A stretch of DNA of 64,000 nt. Origin: Acanthopleura granulata. Its lineage: Eukaryota; Mollusca; Polyplacophora; Chitonida; Chitonidae. A program made the translations under genes and the position numbers. Positions 1-13,035 of the stretch are shown piece by piece. The stretch covers positions 6,059,928 through 6,123,927 of the forward strand of contig JABBOT010000015.1 in the NCBI GenBank assembly GCA_016165875.1, written 5' to 3'. The notes beneath the pieces are model-generated. The model saw nothing but the letters and a program-made list of their open reading frames with translations. It had not been told where the DNA came from and ran no database searches. Numbering within the stretch: position 1 is the stretch's first letter; each line of letters opens with the position of its first letter.

Positions 1-594
1 CATGTGTAAGCTTTCCACTGTGGATACTGGTAGAAGTAGGTCAGAAATGAAACCATTCGGAAAACCCGGTTTTTACAAATGGCAAACCAGCGAGGTTTTA
101 CTTTATAGAAAACAAACACACACGGATAGCCTTTTTACGTCAAAGATTCAGATTTCATGTTTAATTTTTATTCTTGTTGGATACTTGAGTACAGAGGTCT
201 GACGATGTATCGAGACTCACCCTTGTCGATTGTCACCTTTGCGATGGTAACCAGATTGCGATTATTCCTACGTATACTATGTAAATAGATATGATTTCGT
301 GTCCGTGTTACAACCCAGTTGTTTTCGCAGTAGAGTTTGAATTTTTTTTACTGATACATAGATACGCGCACGACGATATGCCGCGACTCTCATCTGTCCA
401 TTTCCAGTTGATGGATACACATATGGAGGGACAGAGGTGACGACTGACATTTGTATATATATTTCTGTGGCTACCATAATAATTAATGCCCTCAAATCAA
501 AATCTCATAACAGGATGAGAACGATGATTCACATGCACACAGACACATAGAACTTAATAAAGCATCCCCCTGGTTTTTACTGTGGCTATTTTGT

Positions 595-1185
595 ACACAT
601 GTGAGATTAATGTTCTCCTGTATCAAAAAAGTGTAAAATTTGATTGGTTGTGAACGGTGTGACCCTTTCGCCAATGAAAACGACAAAATGATTGGAATTC
701 ATGTGTTTTAATGATAACGCAAGTATGTTTCTGGACTGAGCAGTGTTGAAGCAATGGTTGAAGTTACTCAAGCGCAAGCAATGGATCCACCTGTACAGGA
801 TCTGGCCTAATTGGAAAATACCTTGCACGAGGAATGACAGCGACATCCCCTTCAGAGTATTAGAAGGCTGATATGATGGAGTAGGATTCAGATTGTCATC
901 CAGGCACACTTCGGATAGACCCGATATTGACCAAAAACAATTTACGAGATACCAATGACGTTTTCATGGAGTAATTTCAACCACTGCTTCAACTGCTCAC
1001 TCAAGAATCATACTTGCAAAGTCATTGTCTCATATCAAAACCAGCGGTGATAGAAATGCACATGTATTATCATTAATTTAAAAATACATGAATTTCAGTC
1101 ATTTTGTCGTTTTTCATTACGTGCAGGGTCACACATTTCACAAACAATACCATCTTACGATCACATTTTAATCGCACGTGCAAAA
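595..1185. mobile_element. Long inverted-repeat (foldback) element
   Basis: The left arm (about 595-780) and the reverse complement of the right arm (about 955-1185) share GTGTGACCCT, AACGACAAAATGA, AATTCATGT and GAGCAGT...TTGAAGCA-TGGTTGAA in the same order, with moderate divergence. There is no transposase gene, so it is MITE-like. Confidence 0.7.
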
Positions 1186-1189
1186 TCGC

Positions 1190-3375
1190 CACAGCGAAAA
1201 CCAGGGGAGGGCGCCTAATTAAGTTTTTTTTTTTATATATTTTTGAAAAACATTTCTTCCAGACTCATTGTTTTGTTTAAGCCAAAACGTTTAAGTTTAA
1301 TAATGAATACAACAACATGTCATCAAAACCCATGAAGTACTTTCCCTCACACTTTATACTCATCACAATGCTGCTGGTATTCTTTTATAAGTTTCAAGCG
1401 AATGTATATGTGCGGGCGTGTATTGTGTTCACTTGAACTCTTGTTACCTTTACAATACTTTCCCATATTTACCCAAGAATGCTTTTTCAGCGGTGCTAAA
1501 CTATATTTTCTCTTGTTTTTCTTAGTTTTGCTGTTGTTTTTGTTGGGTTTTTTTTTTTACATATCATCAGTAAATATTTTATGCGCATGACTCACACACC
1601 ACTCATATAACCATGCCTCAAGGTATCTGTGCAAGTCCTGCATACCTCTATACAGTTACAGGCCATGTAATGATCTGATTTGTACAAGACAATGTCTGTA
1701 GAGTGGACATTTACAGAAGAAGAAAACGTGAAAATGATGCCAAAACCAGATGAAAGAGCGTCAAAACTTAGTTGCAAATATGATCTTTAATATTTTTTTG
1801 GTTTGTGTTTTTTCAGGCGAAAAGGGTATTTAAAAAAAACTGTGTGGTGTGTATGTTGCACGAACGTTTGGTGTTTGTCGTCGTTATAAATATATATATA
1901 AGGATGTGGTGCATGTGTAATTAATTTATTTGAATGTAACCTGAATTATGATAATATTATATGAATATATTAAAAATATAAATACGACCCAAATCCAGGT
2001 TGAACACATTTATTAGCTGATCCCAAATACCCACCATATTTATACATTTTAATTATTTTCAAGTGTCTTTTTCTCCTTGAAGAAAAATTGAAGACCACGT
2101 TTTCCACTAACATTTGCACTCTTTCATCTGAACTTTCATTTCAAAATTTCATTTTATGTTTTCTTCATCTTGAACTGAGTCTTACCTCTCATTGCTGATA
2201 CCCTACTACCCTGCCGCACACTCGGAGTTAGCTCCGTGCAAGCTTTGCCTTTCTCCTTCCTCACACAATCCGGCTCTCCCTCAGACCTCAACTATTTCCT
2301 GGCTGCATGACCTTTCTCTGGAATGTAGCAACACAATTCTCCCTCAAGAATGTTTGAGAAATTTGATAAGGGCTTATAAAGGTTGTGTTATGTCAGGTCT
2401 CCCCGATAATGCCGGGCCAGGTGGGTGCATGTGGCATTGACTACGTACCGTACATAGGACTTGGTGGAGAAACCGACTTTTGAGTTGAGAAGTTTTCACA
2501 GTGGCCTAAAGTTTCACACGAAAATCAGCAATTTTAGAGGGAATTAACAGGTATAAAATGTTAATGAAACTTAAAAGTTGCGCGCAGTTCGCGTCATAAC
2601 TTCCGTCAAAACGAGGTGCCGCCTATAGTATTGTTAAATCAGGGCAGACTTACATCTGACTAGGTGCGGGTGATCCCTGAATGACCTTTGTTGACCTTGT
2701 GCGATATGGTGGAAATGGTCAGACAGCATTACTCAGGTTCTGGAGATGCAGTCTCACTCAGTGTGTGAGACACATGTCTAAAATTACACCTGTACATATT
2801 ATAACAAAAACACACCTTTGCACGTGTTTTTGGTTTGTCTAATGCTTGAAAGACGAGGGTGAGATATAAGTTATACAGTTATATATTTAAGTAACTACAT
2901 ACTTATTTTGCTAAATACAAACATAGCTTCTTTGCCATGATTCCATTAGCCGGTATCTCTTTAGTTTAAAAATCAATTGCAGCATCAATATTTACCAAAA
3001 CTGTAAGTGGTAAAAGAAAACATGACATCGCACGAAAAAATAAGTCGTCCAAATTTATAACCGCTCAAAAATCGTTGCTGCGTAAAGAAAGGAGAAGTAG
3101 TATAGTAGTATAAGGGTAACATGATGCCAGAAGAGCAAGGAAATGATAATCGTAGTAAAGAACATTTTACACCAATCTAAGATTATTCAAACACATACAT
3201 GCAAGCATCAAGACAGAATGGGTAAACTGTAACCATTGACCGTGCATTGCTTATGATTTTAGGTGGATAATCAGAGATAGGGAGCCCTAAGACAAGACAT
3301 TATGCATCTTCCCCCCGCTATTAGATAGTTTCATAAACATCGCGACCTCATAATGATCGCCTGGCGAGCGCTGAG
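1190..3375. other. No gene seen
   Basis: AT-rich, non-coding text with homopolymer T runs. Nothing beyond short chance frames was supported. Confidence 0.6.
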
Positions 3376-3523
3376 CCCACTTTCACCAAACTTCGTAAGT
3401 CAATTTCTCCTAACTTTTCTCGTAACTCACGTCTCGTGATGGCAATAAAAGCTAGACGACGTCTTTCGTGAGAAACGTCACGAAAAAAGTGACTTGCGAA
3501 GTGTTGTGAAAGTGATCCCATTT
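3376..3523. mobile_element. Short imperfect inverted repeat
   Basis: CACTTTCACCAAACTTCGTAA is answered by the complement of TTGCGAAGTGTTGTGAAAGTG, with arms of about 45 bp around a ~60-bp loop. Probably a MITE remnant. Confidence 0.6.
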
Positions 3524-4162
3524 TGAATTATGGTATGTAAAATGATGTAAAAGTCGACTCAAAGGTAGTGATATTTTAAACACAGAAAGGAAGATGCAAT
3601 GATATTTTCCATCACACCACTGTTTTGCCTGAGGATTTATCCATTTGTAACACGCCGATTTTCAGATGACGGCATGCCAACTCAGCTTTCCGTGATATTT
3701 TGTTTCATCATACTGCCGAAAGAGTTTTCATAGAGACAAAAACAATACTCCGAGTGTCAAAGTAAGACATTTATTCGAAAATATGCATTCTCCTATTATA
3801 GTGAATAGGCGGAATATACACAGCATTTAAATAAATAAAAATCTGACCAGAAAGTATATATCTTGCGCGAGTGTTCTTAAAAACTGTCACAAATTTGCAT
3901 TGCATCATCCATAATTAATAGCTTTGTTTTAAAGGCTCTTTTTATTTCTGTCGCACTTGGTTAGACTGATATATGGAACGCCCCTCTATAACGGAACCTA
4001 ATAAAAGATTCCACCTGCTTTTTACAAACTCACACAGAAAAAAAAGTCATATCCCGAGGTAAATTTGTTCATTTTAGTTTACAATGGTTTTATATCATCA
4101 GATCCCGTTTTCGAAACTATAGCCTGCGTGCTTAACTGCCACAAATCTACTCGGAAAGGACT

Positions 4163-4215
4163 GCCATCTGCCTCCGGATGGCCGTGGGTATCCCCCGGGC
4201 TATGCACAGGCTATC
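4163..4215 (+). mobile_element. SINE body fragment
   Basis: CTGCCATCTGCCTCCGGATG and GGGTATCCCCCGGGCT match the SINE core only. Confidence 0.6.
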
Positions 4216-4357
4216 AAACACATATCTGATAAAACGTCCTAAGCGTGTTGGTGACTAGATTTCGCTATAGTTATGCAAATGCTCACCTGGAAATACAGTG
4301 ACATATCTCCACGTGGATGCGCATCTGAATGGGTGGAGGTGGAGAGTGTGGCAAGGG

Positions 4358-4606
4358 CTTCGTGGCCGAGGCGGTTAGAGCGCTAGAGCAGCATAATGAC
4401 CTCTGTGCCTCTCACCAATGCGGTCGCTGAGAGTTCAAATCCAGCCTAGGCTGACTTCCTCTCCGGCCGTACATGGGAATGTCTGCCAGCAACCTGCGAA
4501 TGGTCGTGGGTTTCCCCCAGGTCCTGCCCGGTTTCCTCCCACCATAATGCTGGCCGCCGTCGTATAAGTGAAATATTCGTGAGTACGGCGTGAAACACCA
4601 ATCCGT
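4358..4606 (+). mobile_element. tRNA-derived SINE, near full length
   Basis: Head GTGGCCGAGGCGGTTAGAGC (a Leu/Ser-like A box), B-box-like GAGTTCAAATCC, shared body and the AACACCAATC end without its AAATA tail. Confidence 0.85.
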
Positions 4607-5166
4607 TTCTTCTGAGACCTCTGCAGGTCTTCCTTTGTCCGACAAACGTGTTTGTAAGCTGTCTGAAAACCATTATACGCTAATAAGTTTCAAATTATAG
4701 AGATAATAATGTCAAAAATCCAGCCAAACTTGTGTCCATAAAGGCGGTTTTAAAGTTGAACTCTTGTTGTGTGACCTAAACTTCATCCTACAAGTTGCGC
4801 TTTGGTTTGCGGACGAATGACTGACGTCGCTTACTTAAATTAATCCACACGTCCACAGGCTCTTGTAGAAACAGAGATAAATCCAGTTGAATTGAAGCCC
4901 AATTTTGTGCTGTTGTTTGACTTTACATGTTTGGGATAAACAGAATACCCAACTCGTGATTTTTTTGAATACTTGGTTAGACTGATGAGCAGCGAGCCTC
5001 TTATATATAGCGGCACACAGTGTAAGATTCCACTGGATTTTACAAACTCAGAGAGAAATAAAAACACTTCCCTAGTTGAAATTGTTTTCATTCTGTTGGT
5101 AATTTACATTGGTTTTATATCTTCACATACTATTCCCAGAAGTACAGTCTGTGTGCGTCAACCTGC

Positions 5167-5283
5167 AGTCTGCCAGCAACCTGTGAATGGTCGTGGGTTT
5201 CCTTTGGGCTCTGCTCGGTTTCCTCCCACCGTCGTACATAAGTGAAATATTCCTGAGTGCAGCGTAAAACACCAATCAAATTT
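5167..5283 (+). mobile_element. SINE 3' fragment
   Basis: Begins CTGCCAGCAACCTGTGAATG and ends GCGTAAAACACCAATCAAAT; the head is absent. Confidence 0.85.
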
Positions 5284-6329
5284 CTAAAAGACCAATTTCA
5301 TTAATGAATTTAACATCGCAGTCTCTTAAAAGAGCATATAATCATATAATTTTAGAGGAAGATATTAACGTTGACGTTGACGTAGGCAGCTGTTTCCAAC
5401 AATATCTCTGTCCGTTGTGTGTTTTTTTTATTTCTATTCCATGCGTTTCCACTTTGGGCTAACTTCTGAAATTTTACTTGCGAAACCAATCAATCAATCA
5501 ATTAATCAGTTAGTCAGTCAGGCAATGATTTGATATGGATAGCTTATCATTCCATTTAGCCTACCCTTCAAATAACACAAACTAATCTGTTTACCTGACA
5601 AAACACCGTTTTTCCTAAGTTATGGCAGAATAGATCATGTTGCTACACATGCCATTATTCTGTACGACGGACTTGTTTTGTTGGTCCAACAGAGCACATC
5701 TGTTGGTATAACGGATTCTTTTTGTTAACGTTTGGTTCAGGGAAATTGAGTAATACTTTAAGAATTTCCGCCTCTCCCTCTTTACATTTCACACAGCCCT
5801 CGCAACTATACACCGGGCACATTTCCCACGACCACGTATCACTCAAGTATACGTTATCATGGAAGATAAGCCAGACGCATTTTGCGCCCGCTCCGTAGAA
5901 CAGGGTCCTAACCTACGATGAGTTGAGCTCCGGTCAGCGCCATTTTGAGCAGAGCTGGCTGCCACGAATTTAAGGCTGATCGTACAGCGTTAAAGACGAT
6001 GTTAACCATGCATTTGGCTAAATGAAATTCGGCGTCGTATAAAACCGTCTTTATCAAGCAATAAACATATATACATTGTTAAGGACACTGGCAAGTTTAA
6101 AATTTACAAACTAAACATGAACGCTGTTGAGAAATACCACCGTCGTGCCTTAGGAAAACGGGGGCTGCAACCGGGTCAGGGAACCTCCACTTGCCAAAAT
6201 TCCGAGGGAGTCCCGAATAACACTTTTGCAGTGTGCTGTTTAGGGCCATCTGATACTTTGCGGTCTCGTTCAAGGCGTTACTTGGCGAGATTCATAGTGT
6301 ACTCAAGCTGCAACAAAGTCCTTGTGGAG

Positions 6330-6356
6330 ATAGAGAGAGAGAGAGAGAGAGAGAGA
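6330..6356. repeat. (GA)n microsatellite
   Basis: About 13 GA units. They create the Arg-Glu run in an otherwise unsupported + strand frame (6117-6689). Confidence 0.95.
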
Positions 6357-8293
6357 ATGTCTTCATGTATAGAATTTCAGGCCAGTGGTGTTAGTAGATT
6401 ATATCGGTTAAAAGGGCTGTTGTGTATATCTCAGCCACCAGCCGTTACCCCTGCACGTGAGCCTCGTTGCGGATCGATCGAAACCTCCGGCTCATATCGT
6501 GCGACTGCATCCTTGGGTTTTCGTCAATTCTCGGTCACGCGGGGTGTTCCCAGAACCCAGTGTGCTGAACAAGCCTCTACGAACTCACACAGTGCTTGCG
6601 GGAGCAGAAGGGATATACTTGCGGTGGGAATATTTGGGGTAAGTGGGCCAATTGTTGATTTTCTTGCCTCTCTCAGTTTCACACTATAAACGGTCTCAAC
6701 AAATGGCATGATATAAAAGACAGCCGCATCCAGAGTTGACTATTTTCTTTACAGAGGTTGCGCTGAAAGACTTTGGGTTTTGCAGCTAACGAGCCAAAAC
6801 CGGGGACATGATTGTGGAATAGTGGTCCCCGACCCTCTGGCCCATCTGTTCTCCCATCTCTCCCTCCCACCCCTCGACCCGACTCTCTTCAGTGTTTACG
6901 CCGTATCCCATATGAGCCCAGGCTGGATCGTCAAAGTGAATTGGGGGAAGAGTCTTGTTGAGTGGAGGCCATTCCACCACAATTAAATTATGTTAAGTTG
7001 CACGCCTATGTTATGCAGGCTACAACGTTTGTCGTGCACGAAATACGCGATTCTCCCTTACTTCCATGAAACTGTGCTTGCCTTGGAAAGACGCTGATGC
7101 CAGCTTATTATTTTAAAATGGAGCAGATTGTTAAAAATATTCACAGCCGTTTCTTTTCCTTCTTATTTTTTACCCCAAGAGAATTTTGGCTTTCTCGATT
7201 TTTGCAGTGCATCATATAACAGTAGATTATGATTAAAATATGGGACAAAAACCTCGAGTAAGCTTTATTTATATGATCAAGAACCGTTGTTCTACTCTAG
7301 GTTGATGGCTTTAATTACTATGCCAATAACCAAAACAGAATAAGCTGAGAGCATTATTAAACAAGCAAATAAATCAAACTGCAGTTTCATTTGTATCTCC
7401 TAATGATATCACAAACAAATTAAAAGGTCGCAGAATATAGCTTGCTTTCAAGCCATCACCATACTCGCGCTATACAAAAGGCTGGCACAAGCATTTGCGC
7501 AACAGTATTAAAACATTTAAACATGTTCTGGCCACGATGGTTGCATGTTTATTTATGTTTTAAAAGTAAGATATGTTTGAAAATATCTGAGCATAATTTA
7601 TATAATTGCCTTTTAATTAGGAGAGGGTGGGTCTGATTTCCGCTTAGCAGTGTTCGGTAAATTGGTCTACGCGAACAGCTCGCTGCTAACGAACTTAAAA
7701 TATGTGAGAAAGCATCATATTCTACATAGTTTCACTCAATTCCCCACATATATAGAGCAACCAGATCCCTCTGGTCCATCCATAAAATCGAACACCGAGG
7801 CTAAATGATTAGTAAAAAGTTCACGACTGTATACGGTTTTAAAGAAATTCAATGAGACATTAAGGATTGCGCCTGGCCAAGCCAAGCAGAACAGGTCGAG
7901 TTGTATCTCTTCAAGGTTATACTGCACTGGTGGGAGACTTACGTCGCGGGTGATGAGAGAAGCTTTTGTTTCGAGAAGAGTGTGGCTGCTAGATTGAAAC
8001 TACCAGTTGTGCATGCATACACTGCAAAAATAATTAAAAAAAAACACCCAAAAAACAAAAAACAAAATAGAATGTAATTTTACACCACAAAGTGATGTAA
8101 ACTGGAATAGTGAATTCAAGTGTTAAGATAATACTGCATTTTTTGGTGTTAGTCTACACTCTATTCCTGTAGGATTATAAGATATGGTACAAATGTTCAT
8201 CACATCTGTAAATTTACAAATGTATTGCCCGTAAGTTCAACAATTAGTGTGAGTCTTCACGCAGATAAGTGTTACTAAACAGGTGAATGTGCG

Positions 8294-8614
8294 GTGAATA
8301 TACAGTTAGCATTGTCTCTACAGCAACGTGTAAATATACAGCAAAAATTACTGGTTACAAACTTGCCAGAACATTTTATTATGAAACTACTACAACTGCG
8401 TAAGGTGGCTATCGAATTAGTGGATCACCCGCATTCTGTGGTATCAAACAGGCACGAGGGCAGTAGATTAGCTTTAAAATGCCAAATGAGTATATTGCAA
8501 AAGCGCTCGCATGTGGAACGGAAGCATATACAGTCTATAGAAGTAGAGCCCTCGGAGCTACCCTTAAAAATATTCTCTGTTACCCGTTACACAATCGTAT
8601 ATCTCAAAAAGTAG
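8294..8614 (+). other. Unsupported 106-codon frame with protein-like composition
   Basis: It has no ATG start (opens at GTG) and no recognised domain, but composition is balanced (LPEHFIMKLLQLRKVAIELV). It could be an old exon or chance. Confidence 0.15.
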
Positions 8615-8857
8615 ATGAGGTCGGTAGGGAATTTTTTTTTGTTCTTGCTGAATGAAATAAATCAGGATTTTAAAGAAATTTACTTGGAGAGAAAATAAGA
8701 AAAGAAATTCCAACTAAAGTCCTATAAAAACTTTAAGAGTATAGGGCTCTTTTTAGAAGGTCCGCATATAGGTCTTGTCTAAATTCGCGTAACATGGGGC
8801 TAGGGGTGGTGTTGGCATCGTGTTGAATAAAATCACCACGTTGAATGTATATGGATA

Positions 8858-8925
8858 ATTAATATATATAATTATATATAAATATATTATTAATTATATT
8901 AATTAATATATATAAACTAGCAAAT
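8858..8925. repeat. AT-rich palindromic tract
   Basis: Interleaved TATATA and TTAATTAATA segments capable of self-pairing. No further signal. Confidence 0.7.
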
Positions 8926-9139
8926 TACGCTAAATTTGATACCGATTTAAATTTACTTCCCCAGAATGTTCCTTGTTCTTTTCCAGCATGACTGGAAACT
9001 GCTGACGGTGTTTCTTTGCATACCTTCGTCCCAAATCGTTCTTAGGCTGTTTGTGTTGAACAATCTGTAAATTTGTCTTGCGATAATAGACCGGCAACAA
9101 CCGTTTCAGTAAACGACTGTTCGACGAATGTCTGAAACG

Positions 9140-9515
9140 ACAGAAGACAAGTTTGTCTGAAAAATAAACTGCTCATTCATGCCATAGACAACAGAAGACA
9201 AGTTTGTCTGAAAAATAAACTGCTCATTCATGCCATAGACAACAGAAGACAAGTTTGTCTGAAAAATAAACTGCTCATTCATGCCATAGACCACAGAAGA
9301 CAAGTTTGTCTGAAAAATAAACTGCTCATTCATGCCATAGACAACAGAAGACAAGTTTGTCTGAAAAATAAACTGCTCATTCATGCCATAGACAACAGAA
9401 GACAAGTTTGTCTGAAAAATAAACTGCTCATTCATGCCATAGACAACAGAAGACAAGTTTGTCTGAAAAATAAACTGCTCATTCATGCCATAGACAACAG
9501 AAGACAAGTTTGTCT
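9140..9515. repeat. 51-bp minisatellite, seven full copies
   Basis: Unit starts recur at 9140, 9191, 9242, 9293, 9344, 9395, 9446 and 9497. Copies are almost identical (one A/C change before the copy at 9293). 51 bp is 17 codons, and the minus strand stays open with the peptide SSVVYGMNEQFIFQTNL repeated. Confidence 0.95.
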
Positions 9516-9705
9516 CAAATTTGATAAAACTGTTAATCCTTAATTATCTAGAGTGACAGGCTGTCAAGTTTTTGTCTGAAATTTCATTAATTTGTCCGTA
9601 ATCTGTCCTATGTTAATTAGCGCAGCTGAGTCAAGAGGCAAATAGATTCGATGCTTGAGATTCCGACCTCGTTTTAACCTCTTCACCTTTCTTCCAAAGG
9701 ATCGC

Positions 9706-9760
9706 TACGATATGGCAGAGATACTGCCTACGTGACGTTAAGCCATAAGCATTCATTCAT
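9706..9760 (+). mobile_element. 3' end of a second SINE-like family
   Basis: CGATATGGCAGAGATACTGC, then GACGTTAAGCCATAAGCATT with a CATTC tail. A relative lies at 55684-55742. Confidence 0.55.
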
Positions 9761-10236
9761 TCTTCCAAAGGACCCCATGAAAAATACTTCCTTGAATTTT
9801 TGTAACTATTATTACTTTAGGGATCATTCTTCCTAGCGATGACGGCCTCAGTCCCCTGCCCCTTCTTTTTTCGGTGAAAACGTTAATAAAACAAAGACTC
9901 TATATATAGTTTATCCGATGTCTACATTCACCGTTACTTTTCCGGTTTGTCGACCTAGTCACAAATCCAATATCGGTTCTCTTTGTAGCTTGACGGTCTC
10001 AATGTCCCCCTCCACTCCGCCGACCCCACCCCCGAGCATGAACACGAACAGTTAGAATAAACTGAGCTAAACCAAGAGGCTGTATGTCATCCGTTATGTA
10101 TCAACTAGGACGCTGCTGTCGTTTTAACTTCCCTGTTTTAGTCGTTTGTATATAATTATTAAGAAAATGTTAATGTGATTATATATTTTTCCAGTAAAGA
10201 AACATCGATGTTAATTAAATGTCCACATTTTTACGC

Positions 10237-10570
10237 CTCGGCCATTATTGGCCAAGGGGTATTGTCATAGCGTCGGTCCATACTTCCGTCCATATTCCTT
10301 GTAAACGCTCCATCTCTAGGACGGTTTAGCCCAAGTTCACCAAACTTACCACACACTTACAATTTGGCATGAGGAAGAACCCTATTGATTTTCAGGGACC
10401 TTCACCTTTTTCCTCAAGGTCATTGGGGTCATTTAAATTAAATTCTTGTAAACGCTCTATCTGTAGAAAAGGTTAGCCAATGTTCACCAAACTTCCGTCT
10501 CACTTACGCTTTAGAAGAACCCTATTGAATTTCAGTGACCTTGCCCACTTGTCGCCCAAAAGGTCAATCT
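10237..10570. repeat. Diverged two-copy repeat with ACGCTC(C/T)ATCT core
   Basis: Two related ~130-bp halves: both contain TTGTAAACGCTC, a CCAAGTTCACCAAACTT-like segment, an ACCCTATTGA segment and an AAGGTCA segment. It begins with the short palindrome GGCCATTATTGGCC. Probably part of an interspersed element. Confidence 0.55.
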
Positions 10571-10902
10571 TGTCGAGTAGTGGCAGTGGTATCGTTTGTG
10601 ATATGTTGTGATATTCCGGTGCTGTGAGGAGTATACATTCAAACGTGGCGGTTGGGCCTAAAATTAAAGAAATTACAACCAGGTTTACGCTCGTGTGGAT
10701 TTACCAGTGGTGACACATGGGGACACCATCCTGGAATTGAGAGCTAAGACGTCCATGGCTAAGGAAAAACACTTTTTAACGGCGCCAGACTTATGTATTG
10801 AGGACAGCCCGCGAAGTACAGAGATGTTTAAGGTAGGCTTATGGAAGACGGCAGTGCTGTGATCGTATAGCCCTACAGAGGTAAATGAGCTAGATGAGGA
10901 GA

Positions 10903-11884
10903 AGTTCAATGAATGTTCTAGGTAGATCAAGAGAATTAGTATCCAAATCAAGTGCCATTAGTATATATGATGTTGATAATCCACTATGTGTCTCAGTTGC
11001 GCGTTGATTGCAACTGTTCATATATCCAACGTGGCGATCACACTCAACACGATAAACATATGGCCCCTAGCCCAGGGTTAAGCGGAATTAGACACAAATA
11101 TATAAAAATATATATAGAGTCCTAGAGATTCTGAACACTCCGTGCATGAGGGCATTTGATGGAATATTCTTGACACTCTAGTTTTTGCAGTAGTAACTTG
11201 TGACGTTGACTGAAATCATCACACAGCACACATGACCTAACAAATGCTACCAGGCGAGATTTGTTTATGCTATACGCAGGACCATGCGGTACATTGCTGT
11301 CAAAATTTAGGTCTCGCATACACCACAGATTTATTGCCTCAACCAGCGTTCCTGTTTAAATTCACGTTCACACCAGGTCGATTTCATTGTGTGGCGAAGT
11401 TCAATGAATGTTCTAGGTAGATCAAGAGAATTAGTATCCAAATCAAGTGCCATTAGTATATATGATGTTGATAATCCACTATGTGTCTCAGTTGCGCGTT
11501 GATTGCAACTGTTCATATATCCAACGTGGCGATCACACTCAACACGATAAACATATGGCCCCTAGCCCGGGGTTAAGCGGAATTAGACACAAATATAAAG
11601 CAGAGTCCTAGAGATTCTGAACACTCCGTGCATGAGGGCGTTTGATGGAATATTCTTGACACTCTAGTTTTTGCAGTAGTAACTTGTGACGTTGACTGAA
11701 ATCATCACACAGTACACATGACCTAACAAATGCTACCAGGCGAGATTTTTTTTATGCTATACGCAGGACCATGCGGTACATTGCTGTCAAAATTTAGGTC
11801 TCGCATACACCACAGATTTATTACCTCAACCAGCGTTCCTGTTTAAATTCACGTTCACACCAGGTCGATTTCATTGTGTGGCGA
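10903..11884. repeat. 495-bp tandem duplication
   Basis: Copy 1 (10903-11397) and copy 2 (11398-~11884) both begin AGTTCAATGAATGTTCTAGG. They differ by a handful of substitutions and a shorter AT tract in copy 2. No coding capacity is seen. Confidence 0.92.
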
Positions 11885-12073
11885 TCATTTACATGTAGGA
11901 GACGAATACCTGTATATCTTATTGTAGAGGTGATGTGTTGAAAAATTGTGCATTTTGCCATTAAAGTACGAAACTTGGCAGAATAGTATGTGGTAGAATG
12001 AGGTGCATCTGCAGATGTCCAGATCTGGAGCCACCGCGAATATGCACTCCGTTGACTTTAATCACGTAATTGC

Positions 12074-12102
12074 CAAAAAAAAAAAAAAAAAAAAAAAAAA
12101 AA
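12074..12102. repeat. Poly(A) tract
   Basis: An uninterrupted A run of nearly 30 bases. No retroposed gene is seen before it. Confidence 0.95.
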
Positions 12103-12511
12103 GACAACAACATCAACATTTTCTTTAATATCCTTAGAACAGGACATGCTATGATGAAAAATATAGGACTTTTGCCACTATTGTGAGGGTTCTATACTGT
12201 ATTGGCACAATTTAGAATGGCACAAGGTGTGCATTATGATCTGTGATGTAACTCAAGACCCCTGCCCCCTGCCAACCCCAGTCTCACAGCGACAGTCATG
12301 CGCAGAAGCTACAATGAGTAAGCTGATTGTTGTCTTTTGTTTGATTGCGCAAAGCCGGAAACAAAATGGCCTCCGGGGTGAACATATTGACGATGGCTCC
12401 ACATCTAAAAATCTCCAAGAGGACATAATCTACAAATGTCTCAGGTTTCGTGCTTTTATTATAAAATGCCAAGTACCCTTCAAATTTTGCTCACGCCGCC
12501 TGAACTGTAAT

Positions 12512-12957
12512 GATTTACTCAGATTCCTGTCATATAATCACATGAATTTAAGAAGGTTATCCAGTATCCCTGCGCAACTTAATAGATATTACGCATAAAA
12601 TGTAGTGATGTGAGTCGAAATTTATTAGACACCGGTGGTTTAGATTTACTCAAATTCCTGTCATATAATCACATGAATTTAAGAAGGTTATCCAGTATCC
12701 CTGCACATCTTAATAGATATTACGCATAAAATGTAGTGATGTGAGTCGAAATTTATTAGACACCGGTGGTTTAGATTTACTCAAATTCCTGTCATATAAT
12801 CACATGAATTTAATCAGGTTATCCAGTATCCCTGCACAACTTAATAGATATTACGCATAAAATGTAGTGATGTGAGTCGAAATTTATTAGACACCGGTGG
12901 TCTAGATTTACTCAAATTCTTGTCATATAATCACATGAATTTAATCATGTTATTCGG
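12512..12957. repeat. 131-bp tandem repeat, about 3.4 copies
   Basis: Starts at 12512, 12643, 12774 and 12905 (GATTTACTCA-A/G-ATTC). The last copy is truncated. Confidence 0.92.
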
Positions 12958-13035
12958 TAAGAACACTAAGGACCGTGCCCAGTAAGCACAGGTCAGTAAA
13001 GGATTCTGTTCAGTAAACGCAGGTTACATAAGGAT

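Larger units (their letters stand above)
5290..8850. other. No supported gene
   Basis: Contains the (GA)n tract and several chance frames. A GC-richer stretch at 6120-6980 shows codon-like text but no family, start context or splice pattern. Confidence 0.5.

Noticed and set aside
6117..6689. 190-codon + strand reading frame
   Set aside because: It runs through a (GA)n microsatellite giving an Arg-Glu run, matches no family and has no splice partners.
12227..12598. 123-codon + strand reading frame
   Set aside because: Its 3' end is the start of the 131-bp tandem repeat; no recognisable domain.
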